A stretch of 6,304 bases of DNA. Origin: a bacterium (lineage in GTDB: Bacteria > Patescibacteriota > Minisyncoccia > Phycocordibacterales > JAUSIJ01). Below the pieces are notes generated by a model. It was not told the DNA's origin. It saw nothing but the letters and a program-made list of their open reading frames with translations, and ran no database searches. This document shows, in pieces, positions 1 through 5,071 of the stretch (position 1 is its first letter; the number at the start of each line of letters is the position of its first letter). The DNA is taken from contig JAUSIJ010000017.1 of NCBI GenBank assembly GCA_030647855.1, positions 1-6,304 on the forward strand, given 5' to 3'. A program made the position numbers and the translations under genes.

Positions 1-753
1 CGCTTTATCAATGAGTTTATCAAACTCTCTCTTGTCTTTACGCACAAAGATGAGAGCGGCCCGGGGACCGCGGAGAGTTTTATGAACGGTCGTGGTAACT
101 ACATCAGCAAAAGGAAAAGGTGAGGGGTACGCGCCGCCAGCCACGAGCCCGGCGAAGTGCGACATATCAACCATGAGAATTGCACCAGAGGAGTCCGCTA
201 TTTCGCGGAATTTCTTAAAATCAATTATACGAGGGTAGGCAGTAAAACCGGCAACGATGAGATTTGGTTTCTCATCCTCTGCGATTTTTTTTACCTCGTC
301 GTAGTTAATCTGTTCAGTTCGTTCGTCCACGCCGAAGCTTATTTGCTGCCACGCTCGTCCGGTAATCGAAACTTTATGCCCATGCGTCAGGTGTCCGCCG
401 TGCGTTAGGCTCATGCCCATGATTTTTCCGCCGATCGGAACAAGACCGAGATACACCGCAACGTTGGCGGGAGAGCCAGAGAGCGGCTGGACATTCACAT
501 GCCACTTTGCGCTTGAAAGACCGAAAAGTGCGAGAGCCCTTTTTTGGCAAAGTTCCTCGAGTTTATCAATAAAAGTCTGGCCGCCATAGTAGCGTTTGCG
601 AGGATAGCCTTCCGCATATTTATTCGTCAGTTCCGAGCCGAGCGCTTCGAGCACATCTTCCGAAACAAAGTTCTCCGATGCAATAAGATTGATCACCTTT
701 TTTTGGCGATTTCGCTCTGCTTCAATAAGTTTTTGAATCGCCTTGTCTTTCAT
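1..753 (-). CDS. glyA: Serine hydroxymethyltransferase, N-terminal 251 residues (cut by window edge)
   Basis: A PLP-dependent cytosolic enzyme that converts serine and tetrahydrofolate to glycine and 5,10-methylene-tetrahydrofolate, the one-carbon donor for ThyA. I translated the reverse strand from the ATG at 753 and the frame stays open to base 1. Visible motifs are LIASENF (residues 23-29), [13 protein letters not shown] (46-58), the GGHLTHG loop (119-125), [12 protein letters not shown] (196-207) with the PLP-contacting Asp196 and His199, and the Schiff-base Lys225 in [11 protein letters not shown]. The family is usually about 410-430 residues, so roughly 40% of the C-terminus lies beyond the left edge. 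There is no good Shine-Dalgarno, only AGGG 3 bases before the ATG, and a -10-like element lies about 8 bases upstream, so the message may be leaderless. The upstream small gene is closed off by a terminator, so glyA probably has its own transcript. The family call is firm. Confidence 0.96.
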   Translation of the reverse strand, partial: MKDKAIQKLIEAERNRQKKVINLIASENFVSEDVLEALGSELTNKYAEGYPRKRYYGGQTFIDKLEELCQKRALALFGLSSAKWHVNVQPLSGSPANVAVYLGLVPIGGKIMGMSLTHGGHLTHGHKVSITGRAWQQISFGVDERTEQINYDEVKKIAEDEKPNLIVAGFTAYPRIIDFKKFREIADSSGAILMVDMSHFAGLVAGGAYPSPFPFADVVTTTVHKTLRGPRAALIFVRKDKREFDKLIDKA

Positions 754-760
754 TAGCCCT

Positions 761-769
761 AGTGTAGCA
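761..769 (-). promoter_or_regulatory. Possible extended -10 element for glyA
   Basis: The minus strand reads TGcTACACT, an extended -10 (TGn plus a hexamer with 4 of 6 matches to TATAAT). A start site about 7 bases downstream would fall at 753-754, on the glyA ATG itself, implying a leaderless or nearly leaderless mRNA. I see no convincing -35; that position falls in the terminator hairpin of the upstream gene. This is an inference from position and weak matches. Confidence 0.35.
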
Positions 770-795
770 AAAGAAAACCCCACGTGCATGTGGGG
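769..795 (-). terminator. Rho-independent terminator of the small RHH-like gene
   Basis: On the minus strand a 6-bp stem, CCCCAC pairing with GTGGGG (790-795 with 778-783), encloses a 6-base loop and is followed by TTTTCTTTT (777-769). It starts 9 bases after the stop codon of the 805-993 gene and separates that gene from glyA. The plus strand lacks a T-run after the stem, so it should work in one direction only. Confidence 0.75.
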
Positions 796-804
796 TCTTG
801 GGCG

Positions 805-993
805 TTAGTTGAGGTATTCTTTTTTCTTTCTCTGCTGCTCGAGTTCGTAAGCCTGTCTCTGAGCTAATGCTTTTTTTAGTAGGGCAACCGCCCGGCGAAG
901 AACTTGCTCTTTGGTCATAGAGGCAAGCTCCCGCTTTATTTCGTCAAGCTTTTGCTGCGTTTGAGGATCAAATTTGAATGCCTTTTTGGCCAT
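805..993 (-). CDS. Small ribbon-helix-helix-like protein (62 aa), possible DNA-binding regulator
   Basis: I do not recognise a named family. The pattern fits a MetJ/Arc-type ribbon-helix-helix: a short strand (AFKFD, residues 5-9), helix 1 (about 11-24, QTQQKLDEIKRELA), a turn with SMT, helix 2 (about 28-44, KEQVLRRAVALLKKALA) and a very charged tail with QQRKKK. Such proteins bind DNA as dimers and often repress their own promoter. The start is well supported: AGGAGA (998-1003) sits 4 bases before the ATG, and an extended -10 promoter lies just upstream. It is transcribed divergently from thyA across a 93-bp gap and ends at its own terminator. Alternatives are an antitoxin without a visible toxin partner, or a plain helical protein of unknown role. 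The coding call is good; the fold is inferred and the function unknown. Confidence 0.7.
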   Translation of the reverse strand: MAKKAFKFDPQTQQKLDEIKRELASMTKEQVLRRAVALLKKALAQRQAYELEQQRKKKEYLN

Positions 994-1016
994 CGTTTCT
1001 CCTATTTTCTCACTCT

Positions 1017-1045
1017 ATTAGACCAAATGAGCTTAAAGAACACAA
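1017..1045 (-). promoter_or_regulatory. Promoter for the small RHH-like gene
   Basis: The minus strand has TTGTGT (1045-1040, 3 of 6 to TTGACA), a 17-bp spacer, and TCTAAT (1022-1017, 5 of 6 to TATAAT), which is extended by an upstream TGG. The predicted start near 1010 gives a 17-base leader that carries the AGGAGA ribosome-binding site. Spacing and extended -10 are good; the -35 is weak. Confidence 0.55.
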
Positions 1046-1065
1046 GAGTACGGCCGCTATGACCC

Positions 1066-1077
1066 TTGTAGTACAAT
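1066..1077 (+). promoter_or_regulatory. Possible thyA -10 overlapping a small palindrome
   Basis: TACAAT (1072-1077, 5 of 6 to TATAAT) lies 9 bases before the thyA ATG and would place the start site near 1084, giving a 3-base leader. The same bases form a perfect inverted repeat, TTGTA-G-TACAA (1066-1076), a size that could suit a ribbon-helix-helix dimer. No clear -35 is visible at 16-18 bp. Both readings are inferences. Confidence 0.35.
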
Positions 1078-1086
1078 TGAACCACT

Positions 1087-1998
1087 ATGAAACCCCGCAG
1101 CGAGCGCACCCCGGACGGACAGTATCAGCGACTCCTGCGCGACATTTTGGAGAAAGGCGAGCGCACGCCAAGCCAGCAAGGGGTTGACGCACTGACACTA
1201 ATCGGCCCGAACCCGATGCGCTTCCGGCTCGACAACGGTTTTCCTATCATCACCGAGCGCAACATGAGCCCCAAAACTTCCGAGATGCTTCTGGTAACTA
1301 TCTGGCAGCAAGCAATTGCGGAAATTTTTGCTTTCATCAATGGCGCGCGCACACTCAAAGAACTCGAAGAATTCGGCTGCTCCTGGTGGAAAGACTGGGG
1401 TACGGCGGAAAAGTGCGCCAAGCGGGGGCTTCCGCCGGGTGATCTCGGCCCCGGTTCGTACGGCGCGGCCTTCCATGATTTCCCCACGCAAGACGGCGGC
1501 ACCTATAACCAATTTAAAAATATTGTCGAGCAAATCATGGAGTTCCCTCATCTGCGCACCCATTTTATCTCGCCCTGGATTCCCCAATACACTATTCGCG
1601 GGAAAGGTAAGCAGCAAAAAGTGGTGGTGGCCCCCTGCCACGGCTGGATTCACATCCGCGTCATAGACGGCAAACTTACCCTGCACATGTTCCAGCGCTC
1701 GGCCGACGTGCCGGTCGGGGTTCCCTCAAACATGGTCCAGTATGCAGCCCTCACGCTCGCGCTCGCCGAAGTAACGGGCACTGAAGCATACGAATACGTG
1801 CACAGTTTTTCCGATGCCCATATTTACGTTGACCAGATACCGGCGGTCGAGACAATGCTTGCCCGCGAGCCGAAGGTGTTGCCAACAATGGAGCTCGCCG
1901 ATAGAAAAAAAGATCTCTTTTCTTACCGCAAGGAAGACTTTGTCCTATCCGATTATGATCCTCACCCGGGCATCAAAGGAATCCCCGTCGCTATATGA
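1087..1998 (+). CDS. thyA: Thymidylate synthase, ThyA type, divergent
   Basis: Converts dUMP to dTMP using 5,10-methylene-tetrahydrofolate and releases dihydrofolate; a cytosolic homodimer in the known family. At 303 residues it is somewhat longer than E. coli ThyA. Motifs: RFRLDNGFPIIT (45-56), the Glu79 region EIFAFINGARTLKEL, DLGPGSYG (119-126), catalytic Cys184 in APCHGW, QRSADVPVGVPSN (203-215) with Asn215 at the pyrimidine-recognising position, DAHIYVDQ (243-250) and the C-terminal YDPHPGIKGIPVAI. Odd points: the usual DRTGTG loop is ERTPSQQG here (from residue 25), and the phosphate-binding Arg-Arg pair appears as Arg157-Thr158 followed by a small basic insertion (RGKGKQQK). No Shine-Dalgarno precedes the ATG. 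The stop overlaps the folA start by ATGA. Asn215 argues for dUMP and against a dCMP hydroxymethylase. The family call is firm; activity is inferred. Confidence 0.95.
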   Translation: MKPRSERTPDGQYQRLLRDILEKGERTPSQQGVDALTLIGPNPMRFRLDNGFPIITERNMSPKTSEMLLVTIWQQAIAEIFAFINGARTLKELEEFGCSWWKDWGTAEKCAKRGLPPGDLGPGSYGAAFHDFPTQDGGTYNQFKNIVEQIMEFPHLRTHFISPWIPQYTIRGKGKQQKVVVAPCHGWIHIRVIDGKLTLHMFQRSADVPVGVPSNMVQYAALTLALAEVTGTEAYEYVHSFSDAHIYVDQIPAVETMLAREPKVLPTMELADRKKDLFSYRKEDFVLSDYDPHPGIKGIPVAI

Positions 1999-2483
1999 TC
2001 GCTATCATTGTAGCTACATCTCTAAACGGCGCGATCGGCTATCTAAACGAGATTCCGTGGTATCTGCCGCGAGACCTCAAGCGATTCAAAGAAAAAACGG
2101 TGGGTCACACAACACTCATGGGCAGGAAAACGCACGAATCAATCATCAAACGCCTGGGACATCCCCTACCCGACCGCAGATCGATCGTTCTGACGCGGCA
2201 GAAAAATTTCAAGGCGCCGGATTGTGAAGTCGCGTCTTCGTGGGAAGAAGCACTCGAGGCTACCAAGGGTGACAATCTTTTTGTCATCGGCGGCGCGGAA
2301 ATTTATTCGCTGGCCCTACCCCACGCCGATAAGATTTTCCATACTTTGGTGCACACGGTGACCCTCGGCGATGCTTATTTCACATTTGATCCGTCGGCAT
2401 GGCAATTGGTAAACTCGGAGCGAGTCGAGGCCGATGAAAAAAATGAATTTGCCTGTACTTTCAACGACTATGAAAGAAAATAA
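1995..2483 (+). CDS. folA: Dihydrofolate reductase
   Basis: Reduces dihydrofolate to tetrahydrofolate with NADPH, restoring the folate oxidised by ThyA. The 162-residue length matches bacterial DHFRs. Visible motifs: MIAIIVATSLNGAIG at the N-terminus, PWYLPRDLKRFK (21-32) with the substrate-binding acid Asp27, TLMGRKTHESI (40-50) for NADPH binding, LPDRRSIVLT (58-67) with an Arg for the folate tail, and FVIGGAEIY (96-104) with the Gly-Gly turn. The start is fixed by the motif at residue 1 and by the ATGA overlap with the thyA stop, which suggests translational coupling. It in turn overlaps the next gene by about 14 bases. Nothing in the sequence suggests a defect. Confidence 0.96.
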   Translation: MIAIIVATSLNGAIGYLNEIPWYLPRDLKRFKEKTVGHTTLMGRKTHESIIKRLGHPLPDRRSIVLTRQKNFKAPDCEVASSWEEALEATKGDNLFVIGGAEIYSLALPHADKIFHTLVHTVTLGDAYFTFDPSAWQLVNSERVEADEKNEFACTFNDYERK

Positions 2484-2952
2484 GAGGAAATTTATTAATT
2501 TTGTAAATATCGGCGAGGCGCGTTTGCCGGAACAAAAATCTGTGATGGAGCAGATTATTAAAGACGGCGTTTGCCCTTTTTGCCCGGAAAACTTGCGCCG
2601 CTACCACAAGGAGCCAACTCTTAGGGAAGGAAAATACTGGCTTCTCTCAAAGAATCAGTGGCCATACGAGCACACCAACGCCCATTTTATCGCCATCCAT
2701 AAGGAACACATTGAACATATTAAGGATCTCGCCCCCGAGGCGGGGGCGGAGCTCGTAGTGCTCTTCGCCTGGGCGGCGCGGGAGTACAACATTCCCGGCG
2801 GAGCGGTTGCCATTCGGTTTGGCGAGAGCGAGCACGGCAATTATGGCAGTTCGGTGCTACACCTCCACGCCCACCTGATCCAGCCGGACCTCGAAAATCC
2901 ACAGGGTGAAAAAATAAAATTTAAAATCGGCCAGCCTATAGCTAAAAATTGA
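2470..2952 (+). CDS. HIT-family protein with CPFC motif (first of a tandem pair)
   Basis: A histidine-triad protein of 160 residues, probably a nucleotide hydrolase or nucleotidyl transferase. Visible features: CPFC (35-38), likely half of a zinc site, WPYEHTNAHFIAIHKEHIEHI (64-84), IPGGAVAIRFGE, and the histidine triad HLHAHLI (131-137), whose middle His (133) is the usual nucleophile. The start at 2470 overlaps folA by 14 bases and gives an N-terminus that aligns with its paralogue downstream. An ATG at 2434 would add 12 residues and overlap folA by 50 bases. No Shine-Dalgarno precedes 2470, but AGAGG (2483-2487) lies before an in-frame ATT at 2494. Position in the thyA-folA operon hints at nucleotide metabolism; the substrate is unknown. 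It stops with TGA inside the -35 of the next promoter. Confidence 0.85.
   Translation: MKENKRKFINFVNIGEARLPEQKSVMEQIIKDGVCPFCPENLRRYHKEPTLREGKYWLLSKNQWPYEHTNAHFIAIHKEHIEHIKDLAPEAGAELVVLFAWAAREYNIPGGAVAIRFGESEHGNYGSSVLHLHAHLIQPDLENPQGEKIKFKIGQPIAKN
2730..2748. repeat. GC-only perfect hairpin inside the first HIT gene
   Basis: CGCCCCCG (2730-2737) and CGGGGGCG (2741-2748) form an 8-bp perfect inverted repeat with a 3-base AGG loop. It encodes part of an APEAGAEL stretch, so it may be a codon-use accident, but it would be a very stable RNA hairpin. No T-run follows, so it is not a standard terminator. Confidence 0.6.
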
Positions 2953-2976
2953 CACTTTCTGCCATTCTGCTATTTT
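2949..2976 (+). promoter_or_regulatory. Strong-looking promoter for the second HIT gene
   Basis: A perfect TTGACA -35 (2949-2954) is followed by a 16-bp spacer and an extended -10, TGcTATTTT (2968-2976; hexamer 4 of 6). The -35 contains the TGA stop of the first HIT gene. A start near 2983 gives a leader of about 30 bases with a good ribosome-binding site. This allows the second HIT gene to be expressed apart from thyA-folA. Confidence 0.65.
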
Positions 2977-3000
2977 CTAAGCAGCCAGCCAGTTCTTTTG

Positions 3001-3007
3001 AGAGGAG
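3001..3007 (+). promoter_or_regulatory. Strong Shine-Dalgarno for the second HIT gene
   Basis: AGAGGAG ends 6 bases before the ATG at 3014. It is among the strongest ribosome-binding sites in the window and fixes this start. It contrasts with thyA and the first HIT gene, which have none. Confidence 0.8.
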
Positions 3008-3013
3008 CGCTCA

Positions 3014-3496
3014 ATGCCAAATGATCTCGGCACGATCGAGAATTCTCGTACCCCAGATCAATATCGCCACATGCTGGCAACTATTGGTAAGGGTATCTGC
3101 CCTTTTTGTTCACTCGTGCTCTGTAAGGGCGAAGTTCTTCGAGAAGGGCTATTCTGGCGGATATGGCATAACCCTTTCCCCTACGAACACCATGCCTATC
3201 ACTTTGTTGTCGCCCACAAGGAACACAAGACTGATATTCTCGACCTCACCGCCGGTGAATGGGCAGAGCTCGGCGAGTTCAACCAGTGGGCGATCAGGAA
3301 ATTTAAACTCCCCGGTGGAGGTCTCGTAATGCGTTTCGGCGATCCGGCCTTCAATGCCGGCACTATTCGCCACCTGCATGCCCATATCCAAAACCCTGAT
3401 CTAAGGGGGCCAGCTAAAGCAACTTTTGCCAAGGACATATGCCCCCGAGACATAGAACAAGCCATCCGAGAATCATACGATGAAATGCTCGGCTAG
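3014..3496 (+). CDS. HIT-family protein with CPFC motif (second of a tandem pair)
   Basis: A second 160-residue histidine-triad protein, clearly paralogous to its upstream neighbour: both share ICPFC/VCPFC, LREG, PYEH, HKEH, PGG...RFG and HLHAH in the same order. Here CPFC is at 29-32 and the triad at 120-124 (HLHAHIQ), with a polar Gln where the motif usually has a hydrophobic residue. After the triad the two diverge: this one ends in an acidic helix-like tail (DIEQAIRESYDEMLG), whereas the first ends in a basic stretch. That suggests different partners or substrates. Likely role: hydrolysis or transfer of a nucleotide-phosphate bond; the substrate is unknown. It has its own promoter, a strong ribosome-binding site and a terminator 8 bases after its stop, so it is an independent unit. 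The HIT fold is certain; the function is not. Confidence 0.88.
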   Translation: MPNDLGTIENSRTPDQYRHMLATIGKGICPFCSLVLCKGEVLREGLFWRIWHNPFPYEHHAYHFVVAHKEHKTDILDLTAGEWAELGEFNQWAIRKFKLPGGGLVMRFGDPAFNAGTIRHLHAHIQNPDLRGPAKATFAKDICPRDIEQAIRESYDEMLG

Positions 3497-3504
3497 CAAA
3501 AACC

Positions 3505-3531
3505 AACCACCACGTCGCTGGTGGTTTTTTT
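3505..3531 (+). terminator. Bidirectional terminator between convergent operons
   Basis: A perfect 8-bp stem, AACCACCA (3505-3512) with TGGTGGTT (3519-3526), has a 6-base loop and a run of seven T (3525-3531) on the plus strand. On the minus strand the stem is followed by GGTTTTTG, so it can also stop transcripts of the deaminase operon, which ends at 3564. Confidence 0.88.
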
Positions 3532-3563
3532 GTGGGCCTCGGTGAGAATGATTCCCGAAATTT

Positions 3564-4397
3564 TTACTCAACAAAAACAACTTCAACACCTTGCACCCTG
3601 AGCACCCGCTCTCCATCAAGTACAGCATACCCGCCACCGCAGTAAAGTTTTTTGATGCCTGAATAGGCAATGAGCTTGGCGCATGGAGGGCACGGGAATG
3701 TGTTCACATACATGTCAGTATCTTCTAGCGCTATACCCTTGCGAGCAGCCTCTGCGATAAGACCTGCCTCTGCGTGAACCGCAGTCGATAGCTCGATATT
3801 ATCTCCCTTGTGAAAGCTGTTGCGGGGATCTCCGTCGAGATACGGTTGATGTTCTGAAGGAACGTGCCGATTGTGGTCTACAAGCAATAGTTTTCCGTCC
3901 TTTACGATAGCTGCCCCCACTCGCCGCCACCAATCTGAACTTTTTTCCGCCTCCGCGAGCGTTTGAGCAATTATTTCTCGATCAAAAGTATCCCTGGAAA
4001 TCCGGAAATCGCCATGAACCGGTTTTTCCTCGGCCGTGTTATGTTTGTTCCAGCGCAAAAAGATGGAATCATACGTCGTGTCCATATCCTTAAAATACTT
4101 TTCGGCAATAGTCCTCGTTACATCTTCGTCAGAGAGCACAACTTTTGGTTTTAATTCTCTAATTTCCTCTAGAGCCGCTTCGTCTAGTACTCTCACCGAA
4201 GAAATAATCCCGAGACTTTCTATTGCTTTTTTCATTGATTCGGGATCAAGGGCCCGTATTTCTTTGGCCAGATAATCAAATTCCGCAATCAATTTTTTAC
4301 CAAAGATAAAAAGAGCATCGCTATCTTGATGCTTTTCAAAGAGTTCCCGATAGCCTTGGTGAAGGACCGGCACATAGGCGATCAGTACTTTTTTCAT
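3564..4397 (-). CDS. dCMP-deaminase-like protein with an extra N-terminal nucleotidyltransferase-like domain
   Basis: A 277-residue two-part protein. The C-terminal half (about 155-277) is a zinc cytidine/deoxycytidylate deaminase domain: GAAIVKDGKLLLVDHNR, then HAE (208-210; His208 zinc ligand, Glu210 proton shuttle), PCPPC (235-239; Cys236 and Cys239 zinc ligands) and IAYSGIKKLYC. By family it would turn dCMP into dUMP, feeding ThyA. The first 120 or so residues are not part of the deaminase. They start like a Rossmann/HUP nucleotidyltransferase (KKVLIAYVPVLHQGY, where HQGY sits in place of HxGH) and include VRVLDE and LKPKVVLSDEDVTRTIAEKYF, so this looks like a decayed or repurposed domain. 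AGAGG lies 4 bases before the ATG, and the start overlaps the upstream nucleotidyltransferase stop by ATGA. The deaminase fold is firm, dCMP as substrate likely, and the N-terminal reading is inference. Confidence 0.88.
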   Translation of the reverse strand: MKKVLIAYVPVLHQGYRELFEKHQDSDALFIFGKKLIAEFDYLAKEIRALDPESMKKAIESLGIISSVRVLDEAALEEIRELKPKVVLSDEDVTRTIAEKYFKDMDTTYDSIFLRWNKHNTAEEKPVHGDFRISRDTFDREIIAQTLAEAEKSSDWWRRVGAAIVKDGKLLLVDHNRHVPSEHQPYLDGDPRNSFHKGDNIELSTAVHAEAGLIAEAARKGIALEDTDMYVNTFPCPPCAKLIAYSGIKKLYCGGGYAVLDGERVLRVQGVEVVFVE

Positions 4398-4936
4398 TTT
4401 TCCTCTTTAACCCCCGAGAGCACCTCACTTATTGCCTGCATAAGCCGCGGCGTCAGTGATTGTTCTAGTTTCTTGGCAGTTTTAATTTGGAGCAATCTTA
4501 TTTTGGCGCTCGTAGAAGTTGTCGCCTGAGGATTGAGCACGCGCACTTGGCCGCAGAATTTCTTAAGCTCTTGGATCTGCTTGTTGCTATAGGTATTTTT
4601 GGTGGCAATCAATACGTCGGGACGCACTGTCTTTATGAGCGACCATTTGGGCATGCCAAGTTCCTTAAGCACTACTACGTCGACTGCACGCAAGTGAGTA
4701 AGCATCTCCAGCCGTTCCTCCTGCGGTACTACTGGTCGGTCGGGGCCCTTACGAGTACGGACCTTTTCGTCGCTGTCGACACCTACGATCAAGATGTCAC
4801 CGTGCTGCCTGGCCTCCTCAAGATAGCGCGCGTGACCAATATGAACCATATCGTACGTGCCCTGCGTCAGTACAATGCGAAGTCCTAAACCTTTACAATG
4901 CTCAACAAAAGTCCTAACTTTTTGATAATCGGTCAT
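4394..4936 (-). CDS. HxGH nucleotidyltransferase, RfaE2/cytidylyltransferase-like
   Basis: Transfers a nucleotidyl group from ATP or CTP to a phosphorylated small molecule. Motifs, numbered from this start: IVLTQGTYDMVHIGHARYLEEA (21-42) with the HIGH signature (32-35), GDILIVGVDSDEKV (46-59), RKGPDRPVVPQEERLEML (62-79) and the late TSTSAKI loop, equivalent to ISTTxI. The middle motif is closest to RfaE2 (heptose-phosphate adenylyltransferase), but glycerol-3-phosphate cytidylyltransferase or archaeal FAD synthase are possible; the substrate cannot be read from sequence. I chose 4936 because AAGGA (4944-4948) sits 7 bases before it. An in-frame ATG at 5002 would add 22 residues without a ribosome-binding site. 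It overlaps the deaminase by ATGA, so the two are probably made together. Confidence 0.85.
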   Translation of the reverse strand: MTDYQKVRTFVEHCKGLGLRIVLTQGTYDMVHIGHARYLEEARQHGDILIVGVDSDEKVRTRKGPDRPVVPQEERLEMLTHLRAVDVVVLKELGMPKWSLIKTVRPDVLIATKNTYSNKQIQELKKFCGQVRVLNPQATTSTSAKIRLLQIKTAKKLEQSLTPRLMQAISEVLSGVKEEK

Positions 4937-5024
4937 CGAGCGGTCCTTGAAGTTAGACGTTTGGCCGAATATTCCGTTGCGTATGAAACCTGCTTCTTGC
5001 ATAGCTATCGTTTGTTAGCACTAT

Positions 5025-5030
5025 AGTATA
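5025..5030 (-). promoter_or_regulatory. Possible -10 for the nucleotidyltransferase-deaminase operon
   Basis: The minus strand reads TATACT (5 of 6 to TATAAT), directly after the rplK terminator; an overlapping TATAGT (5025-5020) is an alternative. No good -35 is visible at 16-18 bp. The start site would be near 5018, about 80 bases before the preferred ATG at 4936, or 16 before the alternative at 5002. Confidence 0.4.
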
Positions 5031-5031
5031 C

Positions 5032-5063
5032 AAAAAAACCGCAGTGGTCCATTGCGGTTTTTT
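5032..5063. terminator. Terminator closing secE-nusG-rplK, possibly bidirectional
   Basis: CCGCA (5039-5043) pairs with TGCGG (5053-5057) around a 9-base loop. The stem is flanked by seven A (5032-5038) and six T (5058-5063), giving a T-run in either direction. On the minus strand it lies 8 bases after the rplK stop, so the operon appears to end here with no rplA. Confidence 0.82.
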
Positions 5064-5071
5064 GTCTATAT

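Noticed and set aside
157..756. Plus-strand open frames at 157-408 and 544-756
   Set aside because: Antisense to glyA, which translates cleanly with all SHMT motifs through this region.
1125..1686. Two long open frames on the minus strand opposite thyA (1125-1502 and 1198-1686)
   Set aside because: They lie wholly inside thyA, whose catalytic motifs are intact, and their translations resemble no known family and look like antisense shadows of it.
1087..1998. Reading thyA as a dCMP hydroxymethylase
   Set aside because: The residue that selects the base is Asn (215), as in dUMP-using enzymes, whereas known dCMP hydroxymethylases have Asp there; the C-terminal PVAI is also typical of ThyA.
2949..3329. 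A 126-codon plus-strand frame overlapping the second HIT gene
   Set aside because: Out of frame with the HIT protein, low-complexity Ser/Arg-rich translation, no ribosome-binding site; the real gene has a strong one at 3001.
4487..4888. A 133-codon plus-strand frame opposite the nucleotidyltransferase
   Set aside because: Complement of a gene with intact HIGH and RKGPDRP motifs; no promoter or ribosome-binding site of its own.
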